DNA of 64,000 nucleotides from Oxalicibacterium faecigallinarum (GTDB taxonomy: Bacteria; Pseudomonadota; Gammaproteobacteria; Burkholderiales; Burkholderiaceae_D). Each line of letters starts with the position of its first letter. Positions within the stretch are counted from its first letter, which is position 1. The stretch spans positions 1,938,008 through 2,002,007 of the forward strand of contig NZ_BMDI01000001.1 of assembly GCF_014635705.1 (NCBI RefSeq), given 5' to 3'. The translations under genes were made by a program, and so were the position numbers. Below are positions 1 to 8,402 of the stretch, piece after piece. The notes below the pieces were generated by a model. The model did not search any database. It was not told the origin of the DNA and worked only from the letters and a program-made list of their open reading frames with translations.

Positions 1-985
1 AGCTGTCGGACTGCACCACCGTGATGACCAGCTTGATCAACGGGTCGTCCATCATCGCAATCGGCAAAGCCATGAAGTAGCGCTCCTTGACCAGCGGGAT
101 GAAATCCAGATTGAAGCGATCTGCCGCCGTCTGCACACCAACACCAACGTCTGCCATGCCACTGGCGATGTAGGCGGCGACGGCTGAGTGCGTGAACTCG
201 TTGCTCGGATAGCCTTCAATTTCGTTTGGTGAAATATTGGCACCTGCCAGCATCAGCTCCAGGAGCATGCGCGTGCCCGAACCGACCTGCCGGTTGACGA
301 ATCGCACCCCTTCGCGTTTCAGATCCTGCAAGCCACTGATCTGTTTCGGATTGCCCGGCAAGACAAACAGACCTTGCGTCCGAACGGCCAGATGCACGAG
401 ACAATGTTCACGTTGCGTCAGCCATTGCGTGTAGCGCTCGACAGCCTTGGCTTCAAACTCGCCAAGCGGCACGTGGAAACCAGCCAGATCACATTCGCGA
501 CGTGACAGGGCAGCAACCGCATCGGTACTGTTGCGATAACGCAGATCGACCGGCAAACCGGCTTCCGTCAGTTGCTTGAGCAATGCATCCACCGCAAACC
601 CGTGGCTGGCATCCAGTCTTAATAGATGCGTTTTACCGACCACCGTTTTGCCGATTTCGTTTTCCAGTTCGGACGCCAGACTTTCCAGCATGGGCGACAA
701 GCGGGCCCGGATACGTCGGTCGGCCCAGATCAGCTTTTCCGCCAACGGCGTCAATGTCGTACCGCGTCCGCGATCGGTATTCAATAGGGCAGTATCAAAA
801 AGTTGCTCGACGTTACGCAACATGCCCCAGGCATACCGGTAGGAAAGACCGACGGAACGCGCCGCATTGGAAATGGAACCCGTGCGCTGAATCGCCGTCA
901 GTAATTGAAGGAGGATTGCCGTATCGACCGTGTCATTGGCATCGTGCGTCACCTCCCAGTGGGGATTGATGATGACCTTGAACAT
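1..985 (-). CDS. ModE-like HTH / substrate-binding-domain regulator of formate dehydrogenase (partial)
   Basis: The gene runs off the left edge, so its C-terminus is missing; about 328 codons are visible. It starts at ATG 985. Residues 1-110 form a winged HTH resembling the ModE N-terminal domain, recognisable from SISNAARSVGLSYRYAWGML. From about residue 125 the sequence resembles a type-2 periplasmic-binding-protein domain (LRLDASHGFAVDALLKQL, then SGTRMLLELMLAGANI), as in one-component regulators that sense molybdate or a related anion. It is divergent from the fds operon, with about 310 bp between, so it is probably the pathway regulator. The family call is from residues I recognise. The ligand, and whether it activates or represses, cannot be read. 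Confidence 0.8.
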   Translation of the reverse strand, partial: MFKVIINPHWEVTHDANDTVDTAILLQLLTAIQRTGSISNAARSVGLSYRYAWGMLRNVEQLFDTALLNTDRGRGTTLTPLAEKLIWADRRIRARLSPMLESLASELENEIGKTVVGKTHLLRLDASHGFAVDALLKQLTEAGLPVDLRYRNSTDAVAALSRRECDLAGFHVPLGEFEAKAVERYTQWLTQREHCLVHLAVRTQGLFVLPGNPKQISGLQDLKREGVRFVNRQVGSGTRMLLELMLAGANISPNEIEGYPSNEFTHSAVAAYIASGMADVGVGVQTAADRFNLDFIPLVKERYFMALPIAMMDDPLIKLVITVVQSDS

Positions 986-1040
986 GATGAGGAATTTCCA
1001 GTGTAAACAGGCTGTGTAAACAAGAATGAAAACCAGTTAC

Positions 1041-1060
1041 ATATGCATAAGAAAGCATAT
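1041..1060. promoter_or_regulatory. Operator-like dyad ATATGC-N8-GCATAT, distal copy
   Basis: A perfect 6-bp inverted repeat with an 8-bp spacer lies between the divergent regulator and fdsG. It overlaps the first copy of the 15-bp direct repeat AAAGCATATTGAATT (1052-1066), whose second copy is at 1110-1124. The arms resemble the TATA-type half sites bound by ModE HTH domains. It is probably a binding site for the adjacent ModE-like regulator. Confidence 0.55.
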
Positions 1061-1177
1061 TGAATTGGCGAATTGTGGCGTTTACGCCGAGTTTACCCTT
1101 GTGAACGAAAAAGCATATTGAATTCCCATACTGGCAGTGATACCTTTCGCGTGTTGCAAGGTATACCCCCAGCAAAA

Positions 1178-1201
1178 CTATATGCTCTAAACAGCATATA
1201 G
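1178..1201. promoter_or_regulatory. Operator-like dyad CTATATGCT-N6-AGCATATAG, proximal copy
   Basis: A perfect 9-bp inverted repeat whose core repeats the ATATGC-N8-GCATAT geometry of the 1041-1060 site exactly (core 1180-1199). It lies about 97 bp upstream of the fdsG start codon, where it could control the fds promoter. The centre-to-centre distance between the two dyads is 139 bp. A lone GCATAT half site at 1113-1118 lies between them. The match of spacing and arms is seen directly; the bound protein is inferred. Confidence 0.6.
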
Positions 1202-1297
1202 ACAAGAAATTTTACAAGGAAACAGTATGGTCTCGTTGGATATCACGACCGTATGGCAGGCAGCAAAGCCATTTGTGTCGCAAGGAGGAGTGTGAGT

Positions 1298-1774
1298 ATG
1301 AGCACCCAAACATTTGATATGGCAGCAATCGAAGGTATTCTGGCTAAACGCAAGTCGATGCCTGGCGCCTTGCTGCCGATTCTGCACGACATTCAAAACG
1401 TCATCGGCTACATTCCGCCGAGCGTTGTTCCTGTCATTGCAGAAAGCATCAACGTCTCGCGCGCAGAAGTACACGGCGTGATTACCTATTACCACTTCTT
1501 CCGCCAACATCCAGCAGGCAAGCACGTTGTGCAGATCTGCCGCGCCGAAGCTTGCCAGGCACGTGGTTGTGAAGAGCTGGCCTCCCACGCCAAAGAACTG
1601 CTGGGTTGCGATTTCCACGGCACGACCGATGACAACAACTTCTCGTTGGAAACCGTGTACTGCCTCGGCCAATGCGCCAGCGGTCCTGCGATCCAGATCG
1701 ATGACGATCTGTACGCACGCGTTTCCAAGGAAAAATTCAATCGCCTGATCCAGGCCAAGCGAGGTGTCCAATGA
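1298..1774 (+). CDS. fdsG: NAD-dependent formate dehydrogenase gamma subunit ([2Fe-2S], NuoE-like)
   Basis: A 158-residue subunit of the soluble molybdenum formate dehydrogenase, homologous to complex I NuoE. It carries a [2Fe-2S] cluster in electron transfer between formate and NAD. The four cluster cysteines are Cys81, Cys86, Cys122 and Cys126 (QICRAEAC and YCLGQC). I chose ATG 1298 because AAGGAGGAG at 1282-1290 is well placed; an in-frame start at 1253 would add 15 untypical residues. The stop overlaps the fdsB start (ATGA at 1771-1774), indicating translational coupling. It is first of five fds genes. Confidence 0.95.
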   Translation: MSTQTFDMAAIEGILAKRKSMPGALLPILHDIQNVIGYIPPSVVPVIAESINVSRAEVHGVITYYHFFRQHPAGKHVVQICRAEACQARGCEELASHAKELLGCDFHGTTDDNNFSLETVYCLGQCASGPAIQIDDDLYARVSKEKFNRLIQAKRGVQ

Positions 1775-3324
1775 CCTTTACCGTATTTGTTCCACGCGAT
1801 TCGACCGCGCTGGCGCTCGGCGCCAACGAGACGGCTGAAGCCATCGCCAAGGAAGCCAAGGCACGCGGCATCGATATCAAGCTCGTGCGTAATGGTTCGC
1901 GCGGCATGTTCTGGCTCGAGCCACTGGTCGAAGTCGCGACCGATGCCGGCCGTATCGGCTTTGGCCCGATCGAGGCTGATGAAGTTGCCGCACTGTTTGA
2001 TGCAGACTTCCTGAATGGCGGTAAGCACGACAAGGCTCTGGGCCTGGTCGAAGAAATCCCTTACCTGAAAAAGCAGGAACGCCTGCAATTCGTGCGCGTC
2101 GGTGTGACCGATCCGGTTTCGCTGGAAGATTATCTGGCACACGAAGGCTATGTTGGCCTGAAGAAAGCCATCACCATGGAACCGGCTGCCATCGTGCAGG
2201 AAGTGACCGATTCCGGCCTGCGTGGTCGCGGTGGTGCAGCCTTCCCAACCGGCATCAAATGGAAAACCGTTCTGGGCGCACAAGCTGACCAGAAGTACAT
2301 CGCCTGTAACGCTGACGAAGGCGATTCGGGCACCTTCTCCGACCGCATGGTCATGGAAGATGATCCATTCATGCTGATCGAAGGCATGACGATTGCTGGT
2401 ATCGCTGTTGGCGCAACCGAAGGTTACATCTATGTGCGTTCGGAATATCCGCACTCGATCGCCAACCTGAACGAAGCCATCGACAACGCAAAAGCCGCTG
2501 GTTATCTGGGCGAAAACATTCTCGGCTCCAAATTCACGTTCAACCTGCAAGTACGCAAGGCAGCTGGTGCTTACGTCTGCGGCGAAGAAACGGCGATGCT
2601 GGAATCGATCGAAGGCAAGCGCGGCATGGTTCGTGCGAAACCACCGCTGCCAGCGCTGGTTGGTCTGTTTGGCAAGCCAACGGTCATCAACAACGTCATT
2701 TCGCTGTCTGCGGTACCATTGATTCTGGCCCGCGGTGGTGAGTTCTACAAAAACTACGGAATGGGCCGTTCGCGTGGCACCCTGCCTATGCAAATCGCCG
2801 GCAACGTTAAATACGGCGGCCTGGTAGAAAAGGCATTTGGTGTTACGCTGCGTGAATTGCTGTACGATTTTGGTGGTGGTTCCGAATCCGGTCGTCCAAT
2901 CCGTGCTGTACAGGTTGGCGGCCCGCTGGGTGCATACATGCCAGAATCGCTGTTCGATACGCCATTCGACTACGAAGCTTTTGCTGCGGTCGATTCGACC
3001 GTCGGTCACGGTGGTCTGGTCGCATTTGACGACACCGTCGATATGGCAAAACAAGCGCGCTACGCCATGCATTTCTGCGTAGCTGAATCATGCGGCAAAT
3101 GTACGCCATGCCGTATCGGTTCGACGCGTGGACAAGAAGTAATGGACAAGATCATCGCTAACCAGAGTCGCCCGCAACAAATCCGCATCCTGCGTGATTT
3201 GTGTGATGTGATGGTCAACGGGTCCCTGTGTGCAATGGGCAGCATGACACCAGTTCCGGTGTTGTCTGCTCTGAATCACTTCCCGGAAGATTTTGGCGAT
3301 CAACCGCTGGCAACTGCAGCTTAA
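1771..3324 (+). CDS. fdsB: NAD-dependent formate dehydrogenase beta subunit (NuoF-like flavoprotein)
   Basis: A 517-residue diaphorase subunit that carries FMN, binds NAD(H) and reduces NAD with electrons from formate. An N-terminal thioredoxin-like region of about 100 residues precedes the NuoF core. Visible motifs are GRGGAAFP (152-159) and CNADEGDSGTF for FMN/NAD binding, VCGEETAML, and a [4Fe-4S] site made by Cys441, Cys444, Cys447 and Cys487 (ESCGKCTPC, then GSLC). It overlaps fdsG by four bases, and fdsA follows 19 bases after its stop. Confidence 0.96.
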   Translation: MTFTVFVPRDSTALALGANETAEAIAKEAKARGIDIKLVRNGSRGMFWLEPLVEVATDAGRIGFGPIEADEVAALFDADFLNGGKHDKALGLVEEIPYLKKQERLQFVRVGVTDPVSLEDYLAHEGYVGLKKAITMEPAAIVQEVTDSGLRGRGGAAFPTGIKWKTVLGAQADQKYIACNADEGDSGTFSDRMVMEDDPFMLIEGMTIAGIAVGATEGYIYVRSEYPHSIANLNEAIDNAKAAGYLGENILGSKFTFNLQVRKAAGAYVCGEETAMLESIEGKRGMVRAKPPLPALVGLFGKPTVINNVISLSAVPLILARGGEFYKNYGMGRSRGTLPMQIAGNVKYGGLVEKAFGVTLRELLYDFGGGSESGRPIRAVQVGGPLGAYMPESLFDTPFDYEAFAAVDSTVGHGGLVAFDDTVDMAKQARYAMHFCVAESCGKCTPCRIGSTRGQEVMDKIIANQSRPQQIRILRDLCDVMVNGSLCAMGSMTPVPVLSALNHFPEDFGDQPLATAA

Positions 3325-3343
3325 GCAGAGACTGGAGAGAAAC

Positions 3344-6211
3344 ATGAACTTACTCAATGGAATTGACTACGGTACGCCAAAAAGCGACTCCACCGATTTG
3401 GTTACGCTGGAAATCGATGGTGTGACCGTTACCGTGCCACGTGGCACATCCGTCATGCGTGCAGCTGCCGAATTCGGCATCAATGTTCCTAAACTGTGCG
3501 CAACCGACAGCCTGGAAGCCTTCGGCTCCTGCCGTCTGTGCCTGGTTGAAATCGAAGGCCGTCGCGGCTATCCGGCTTCTTGCACGACGCCGGTCGATCC
3601 TGGCATGAAAGTCAAAACCCAGACACCAAAACTGGCAGATATCCGCCGTGGCGTCATGGAACTGTACATTTCGGATCACCCGCTGGACTGCCTGACCTGC
3701 CCAACCAACGGCAATTGCGAACTGCAAGACATGGCTGGCGTCGTCGGCCTGCGCGAAGTGCGTTACGGCTACGATGGCAACAACCATCTGCGTTTGGAAA
3801 AAGACGAGTCCAATCCGTACTTCACCTACGATGCATCGAAATGTATCGTCTGTAACCGTTGCGTCCGTGCCTGCGAAGAAACACAAGGTACGTTTGCGCT
3901 GACGATCGACAGCCGCGGTTTTGAATCCCGCGTTTCTGCCGGTCAGATGGAAGACTTCATCGATTCGGAATGCGTTTCCTGCGGTGCCTGCGTTGACGCA
4001 TGCCCAACCGCAACCCTGACCGAAAAAACCGTCATCATGCTGGGCCAGGGCGAACACAGCAAAGTCACGACCTGCGCATACTGCGGTGTTGGCTGCTCGT
4101 TCAAGGCCGAGATGAAGGGTAACGAAGTCGTCCGTATGGTTCCTAACGAAAACGGTGGTGCAAATCACGGTCACGCCTGCGTTAAGGGTCGTTTCGCATG
4201 GGGCTATGCAACCCACAAGGATCGTATGCTCAAGCCGATGATCCGCAGCAAAATCACGGATCCATGGAAAGAAGTCTCGTGGGAAGAAGCGATCAACTAC
4301 GCTGCTTCGGAAATCAAGCGTATCCAGGCTAAATACGGCAAGGATTCGGTTGGTGGCCTGGTTTCGTCGCGCTGCACCAACGAAGAAGGCTATCTGGTTC
4401 AGAAGCTGGTTCGTGCTGCATTCGGTAACAACAACGTTGATACCTGCGCACGTGTTTGCCACTCGCCAACGGGTTACGGCCTGAAAGTGACGATGGGTGA
4501 ATCGGCTGGTACACAGACGTTTGACTCGGTCATGAAGTCCGACTGTATCCTGATCATCGGCGCCAACCCGGCCGCTGGTCACCCAGTGTTCGCTTCGATC
4601 ATGAAACGCCGTCTGCGCCAGGGCGCAAAACTGATCGTTGTTGATCCACGTACGACCGAAATGGTCAAGTCGCCACACATCCAGGCTGACTATCACCTGA
4701 AACTGAAACCAGGTGCAAACGTGGCAATCGTCAACGCGCTGGCACACGTGATCATCACCGAAAATCTGCACAAGCCAGACTTCATCAAGGAACGTTGCGA
4801 AGTTGCGTCGTTTGAAGAGTGGGCAGAATTCGTTGCGCTGGAAGAAAACTCGCCAGAAGCGCTGGAGCCATTCACCGGCGTGCCTGCTGCCGACATCCGT
4901 GGCGCTGCCCGCATGTTTGCAACGGCCAACAACTCGGCGATCTACTACGGTCTCGGCGTGACCGAACACGCACAAGGTTCGACCACCGTTATCGGTATCG
5001 CCAACCTGGCGATGGCAACCGGCAACGTGGGCCGCGAAGGCGTGGGCGTGAACCCACTGCGCGGTCAGAACAACGTACAAGGTTCGTGCGATATGGGCTC
5101 GTTCCCACACGAACTGCCAGGCTACCGTCACGTTTCGGATTCCGTCGCTCGCGCCGAATTCGAAGCTGTCTGGAACTGCAAACTGGAATCCGAGCCAGGT
5201 CTGCGTATTCCAAACATGTTTGACGCTGCGCTGGAAGGCACCTTCCTGGGTCTGTACTGCGAAGGTGAGGACGTTGTTCAGTCCGATCCAAACACGCAAC
5301 ACGTTACCGCTGCTCTCGAAGCAATGGAGTGCGTCATCGTTCAAGACATCTTCCTGAACGAAACCGCCAAGTACGCGCACGTCTTCCTGCCGGGTGCATC
5401 GTTCCTGGAAAAAGACGGTACCTTCACCAATGCTGAACGTCGTATCTCGCGCGTTCGCAAAGTGATGCCGCCTAAAGCTGGTTACGCTGACTGGGAAGTC
5501 ACGCAGATGCTGTCGAACGCATTGGGTTACCCAATGAACTACAAGCATCCACGTGAAATCATGGACGAAATCGCTGCATTGACCCCAACCTTCACCGGTG
5601 TGAGCTTCAAGCGCATCGATGAACTCGGTGGCAGCATCCAGTGGCCATGCAACGACGAAGCACCAGAAGGCACGCCAACCATGCACATCGATGCATTCGT
5701 ACGTGGCAAAGGTCGCTTCATCAACACCAAGTTCTACGGCAGTGGCGAACGTCCAAGCAAGGAATTCCCGTTCATCCTCACCACGGGTCGTATCCTGTCG
5801 CAGTACAACGTTGGCGCACAAACCCGTCGTACCTTCAACAACATGTGGCACAGCGAAGATCGTCTCGAGATCCATCCGGACGATGCAGCAGAAAAAGGCA
5901 TCAAGCAGAACGACTGGGTTGGCATCAAGTCGTCCGCTGGTGAAACCGTTCTGCGCGCTGATATCACTGAGCGTATCCAGCCAGGCGTCGTGTACACCAC
6001 GTTCCACTTCCCTGAATCGGGTGCAAACGTGATCACGACCAACTCGTCCGACTGGGCAACCAACTGCCCAGAGTACAAAGTGACGGCCGTGCAGATCACG
6101 CCAGTGGATCAGCCTTCGGAATGGCAACGTACCTACAACCGCTTCAATACGCAGCAAGAGCGTTTCGCAACCACCGAGATGGTTCCTCGCGAAGCAGCTG
6201 CGACGAAGTAA
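3344..6211 (+). CDS. fdsA: NAD-dependent formate dehydrogenase alpha subunit (bis-MGD catalytic subunit)
   Basis: A 955-residue catalytic subunit that oxidises formate to CO2 at a molybdenum bis-MGD centre. The N-terminus resembles NuoG: [2Fe-2S] cysteines 52, 63, 66 and 80; an H112/C116/C119/C125 [4Fe-4S] site; then two ferredoxin-type clusters (C167/170/173/177 and C210/213/216/220). The molybdopterin domain begins with the CxxCxxxC cluster at C244/247/251 and C279. The probable Mo ligand is Cys372 in ARVCHSP, cysteine rather than selenocysteine. ATG 3344 is chosen for the GGAGAG upstream and the typical start; an in-frame ATG at 3293 lies inside fdsB. Confidence 0.96.
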   Translation: MNLLNGIDYGTPKSDSTDLVTLEIDGVTVTVPRGTSVMRAAAEFGINVPKLCATDSLEAFGSCRLCLVEIEGRRGYPASCTTPVDPGMKVKTQTPKLADIRRGVMELYISDHPLDCLTCPTNGNCELQDMAGVVGLREVRYGYDGNNHLRLEKDESNPYFTYDASKCIVCNRCVRACEETQGTFALTIDSRGFESRVSAGQMEDFIDSECVSCGACVDACPTATLTEKTVIMLGQGEHSKVTTCAYCGVGCSFKAEMKGNEVVRMVPNENGGANHGHACVKGRFAWGYATHKDRMLKPMIRSKITDPWKEVSWEEAINYAASEIKRIQAKYGKDSVGGLVSSRCTNEEGYLVQKLVRAAFGNNNVDTCARVCHSPTGYGLKVTMGESAGTQTFDSVMKSDCILIIGANPAAGHPVFASIMKRRLRQGAKLIVVDPRTTEMVKSPHIQADYHLKLKPGANVAIVNALAHVIITENLHKPDFIKERCEVASFEEWAEFVALEENSPEALEPFTGVPAADIRGAARMFATANNSAIYYGLGVTEHAQGSTTVIGIANLAMATGNVGREGVGVNPLRGQNNVQGSCDMGSFPHELPGYRHVSDSVARAEFEAVWNCKLESEPGLRIPNMFDAALEGTFLGLYCEGEDVVQSDPNTQHVTAALEAMECVIVQDIFLNETAKYAHVFLPGASFLEKDGTFTNAERRISRVRKVMPPKAGYADWEVTQMLSNALGYPMNYKHPREIMDEIAALTPTFTGVSFKRIDELGGSIQWPCNDEAPEGTPTMHIDAFVRGKGRFINTKFYGSGERPSKEFPFILTTGRILSQYNVGAQTRRTFNNMWHSEDRLEIHPDDAAEKGIKQNDWVGIKSSAGETVLRADITERIQPGVVYTTFHFPESGANVITTNSSDWATNCPEYKVTAVQITPVDQPSEWQRTYNRFNTQQERFATTEMVPREAAATK

Positions 6212-6228
6212 GGTAAGTTGACTGCGTG

Positions 6229-7053
6229 ATGAATGCTGTTACCGACGATGAACGCAGTGCACTGGTCCGCGTCCCGGTAGAAAAATGGGATGCGGATCAG
6301 CACATTGTCTGCGAAGACGATGTTGCTGAAGAAGTGCCTGTCGCTTTGGAGTACAACGGCATTTCACACGCAGTGATGATGGCCTCGCCATACGATCTGG
6401 AAGATTTTGCGTTGGGCTTTTCGCTCAGCGAAGGTATCTTGCAGAGCAAGTCCGAGTTGTATGACTGTGAAGTCGTTCCAGGCTGTGACGGCATTCAGGT
6501 GCAGTTGGAAGTTGCCACAGAACGTTTTGTGGCATTGAAGGACAAGCGTCGCAATCTGACCGGTCGCACTGGTTGTGGACTTTGCGGTGCTGAGACCCTG
6601 GAACAGGCAATTCGCCATCCTGAAGCTGCGCAGGGTAATGCGATGTTCAGTGCTGCGCAGATTCACGCCGGCATGCGAGCAATGCGAGCCCAGCAACGCC
6701 TCCAGAAGTACACGGGCGCGACACACGCTGCAGCCTGGATGGATTTGAGTGGCAATGTTGTTCTGGTACGAGAAGACGTTGGTCGTCACAATGCACTGGA
6801 TAAGCTGATTGGTGCAATGGCGAGCAAACGACTGGATTTCTCTGCCGGTGCGGTTTTAATCACCAGCCGAGCCAGTTACGAAATGGTACAGAAGTCAGCC
6901 ACCATGGGTATTGGCATGATTGCCGCCATTTCGGCGCCAACCAGTCTTGCCATCAAGATGGCAAACGATACCAATGTGACGCTGGTCGGATTTGTACGGG
7001 ATCACAGCCACGTCGTATATGCGAAGCCTCATCGGCTGAAACACGATAATTGA
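6229..7053 (+). CDS. fdsC: FdhD-family sulfurtransferase for formate dehydrogenase maturation
   Basis: A 274-residue FdhD-family protein. FdhD proteins bind bis-MGD and transfer sulfur to the molybdenum centre, without which formate dehydrogenase is inactive. The characteristic cysteine pair is in CGLCG (Cys116 and Cys119). The conserved DVGRHNALDKLIG segment and the C-terminal SRASYEMVQK segment are also present. A GTG immediately upstream (6226) could be used instead of ATG 6229. It sits 17 bases after fdsA, in the expected operon position. Confidence 0.93.
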   Translation: MNAVTDDERSALVRVPVEKWDADQHIVCEDDVAEEVPVALEYNGISHAVMMASPYDLEDFALGFSLSEGILQSKSELYDCEVVPGCDGIQVQLEVATERFVALKDKRRNLTGRTGCGLCGAETLEQAIRHPEAAQGNAMFSAAQIHAGMRAMRAQQRLQKYTGATHAAAWMDLSGNVVLVREDVGRHNALDKLIGAMASKRLDFSAGAVLITSRASYEMVQKSATMGIGMIAAISAPTSLAIKMANDTNVTLVGFVRDHSHVVYAKPHRLKHDN

Positions 7054-7085
7054 ATAGTAGTTACCTATACTGAAGGAATAGAGGA

Positions 7086-7313
7086 ATGAGCGGCAATAAC
7101 ATTGATACGCTGATCAAGATGGCCAATCAGATTGGCGACTTTTTTGTGGCAATGCGTGATCGTAATCAGTCGATCGATGAATTTATCGGTCATCTGAAAC
7201 GCTCGTGGGATCCACGTATGCGCCGGGCCCTGCTTGCGCATATCGAAGAACATAACGGCGAAGGCCTGAGTGAGTTTGCACTGGAAGCAGTGCGTTCACG
7301 CAAACTGATCTGA
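7086..7313 (+). CDS. fdsD: Formate dehydrogenase delta subunit
   Basis: A 75-residue protein with no metal-binding motif, fitting the small FdsD subunit at the end of fds operons (IDTLIKMANQIGDFFVAM at the start, RRALLAHIEEH later). In related enzymes it helps assemble or stabilise the complex. A purine-rich ribosome site (GAAGGAATAGAGGA) runs up to ATG 7086. It is the last gene before the operon terminator. Confidence 0.9.
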   Translation: MSGNNIDTLIKMANQIGDFFVAMRDRNQSIDEFIGHLKRSWDPRMRRALLAHIEEHNGEGLSEFALEAVRSRKLI

Positions 7314-7332
7314 TCAGCTGATACACTCAAAG

Positions 7333-7365
7333 AAAACCGCATTGCCGCAAGCATGCGGTTTTTTT
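7333..7365 (+). terminator. Rho-independent terminator of the fds operon
   Basis: AAAACCGCAT (7333-7342) pairs with ATGCGGTTTT (7353-7362) and is followed by a T run. It lies 20 bases after the fdsD stop. Confidence 0.9.
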
Positions 7366-7419
7366 ACGTCTGTAAAAAGCTCCTGCTCACCTATTGGAGC
7401 TGCGTAGTCGGAAATAAAA

Positions 7420-7440
7420 AGGCGCGGATTTACCGCGCCT
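7420..7440 (-). terminator. Rho-independent terminator of the small minus-strand gene
   Basis: The 8-bp stem AGGCGCGG/CCGCGCCT with loop ATTTA is followed on the minus strand by a T-rich tract (7419-7412). It overlaps the stop of the gene at 7439-7621. Confidence 0.75.
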
Positions 7441-7621
7441 ATTCTTCTTCAAAACGATCTTCACTCACCGTTTTCATTTCTTTGGCTTCTTCGACCATGC
7501 GTCGATGTGCAATCCGCTTACGCATAATTTCCGCGTGCTGCTCGGCCGTCATCGGCGGGACGGTCATCAGATCTTTCAGCAAGGCGCCATTGGCATAGTT
7601 GTTCTTGATAATGCGACCCAA
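7439..7621 (-). CDS. Small hypothetical protein
   Basis: A 60-residue frame, charged and probably helical, with the C-terminus rich in Lys and Glu (EEAKEMKTVSEDRFEEE). I do not recognise the family. The TTG at 7621 has AGGAG about 8 bases upstream; the frame stays open to another TTG at 7714 without a ribosome site. A clear terminator at its stop supports a transcribed gene. No membrane segment or signal peptide is seen. Confidence 0.45.
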   Translation of the reverse strand: MGRIIKNNYANGALLKDLMTVPPMTAEQHAEIMRKRIAHRRMVEEAKEMKTVSEDRFEEE

Positions 7622-7972
7622 GTGCTTGACTCCTATCAATAACGACTTCTCGGCAAAACAACAGGATGAAGTGCCATGTAGCAAGCTACACGATCCTATT
7701 TTGCACCCAAACAAGCATCTTGTCCGGTAATCACGTTAAATAGCGAGAAAATCGGCTCCAAACACAACAAATAAAAAAAAGCCCCGCGGCAGTCGGCACG
7801 CTGGGGCTTGAACCTTCCTTGAGAGGGAGGAGGAGACACGGTTTAGGAGAGGCAATTACCTCATCACTACAAATTCATTTCGTTGTCAGGCTTGCAAATT
7901 AGTTAACCGCCATTATCTTGATCACGTTCTATAGCCACGCGACTACTTTTGCGGCTTATGCCTTAATCTAGA
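7622..7972. other. Gene-free stretch between two small minus-strand genes
   Basis: Apart from the terminator at 7773-7809 I see only AT-rich sequence (for example 7710-7780) and a purine-rich stretch at 7816-7850. No convincing coding frame, promoter or RNA gene is apparent. Confidence 0.5.
7773..7809 (-). terminator. Rho-independent terminator of the 92-residue hypothetical gene
   Basis: AAGCCCC (7779-7785) pairs with GGGGCTT (7803-7809), extended by GCG/CGC with a bulge. On the minus strand it is followed by eight T residues. It lies about 160 bases past the stop of the gene at 7973-8251. Confidence 0.8.
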
Positions 7973-8251
7973 TCAGGCCAATGCCGGTTTATTATCGAAC
8001 AGCGAACAGAAAATTCTGGGAACACGGACTTCTGCAGCAAATACCGGTTTCGGCATTGCACGCTGCTGCGCAGCGGACGTGGAACGCGCCTTGCTACCAC
8101 CTTGCGGCTTTTTATCCTGTTTCTTTTTCCCGTACGCAGCGAGTAGACGCAATTCGGCAGCCAACTCAGGACGGGATTGCGCTACCTGATTTGCCTTGCG
8201 ATACAGGGTAAATGCGGACGGAGAAGAAGTTTGAATCGACGACTTAAACAT
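7973..8251 (-). CDS. Hypothetical protein, 92 residues
   Basis: I do not recognise this protein. It has a Lys/Gln-rich middle (GKKKQDKKPQGGSKAR) and no clear signal peptide or membrane segment. ATG 8251 is preceded by AAGGAAG with normal spacing, and an intrinsic terminator follows, so it is probably real. It diverges from a LysR regulator gene with about 150 bp between, an arrangement in which the LysR protein often controls its neighbour. Confidence 0.6.
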   Translation of the reverse strand: MFKSSIQTSSPSAFTLYRKANQVAQSRPELAAELRLLAAYGKKKQDKKPQGGSKARSTSAAQQRAMPKPVFAAEVRVPRIFCSLFDNKPALA

Positions 8252-8343
8252 GATGCTTCCTTGAAATCACGCTATTTGGTTTGTTGATGAAGTCCAGTAT
8301 AGGTACACTAGAGATATAAATCTAATTCCAATTTGGGATAGCT

Positions 8344-8364
8344 GTCATAAATGATATGAATGAC
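8344..8364. promoter_or_regulatory. LysR-type T-N11-A operator dyad
   Basis: GTCAT-N11-ATGAC is a perfect 5-bp dyad with the T-N11-A geometry of LysR-type binding sites. It is 39 bp upstream of the LysR gene, in its divergent promoter region. Confidence 0.55.
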
Positions 8365-8402
8365 GAAATCCCGCTTTTTTTGCCTTCTTAAGGTTTGAAT
8401 AA

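Noticed and set aside
1489-3072. A 527-codon minus-strand frame antisense to fdsG and fdsB
   Set aside because: It crosses the coupled fdsG-fdsB junction; both sense proteins carry intact cofactor motifs.
3350-6157. A 935-codon open frame on the minus strand antisense to fdsA
   Set aside because: It mirrors the codon bias of fdsA, has no family motif, and the sense strand encodes a complete, motif-rich enzyme.
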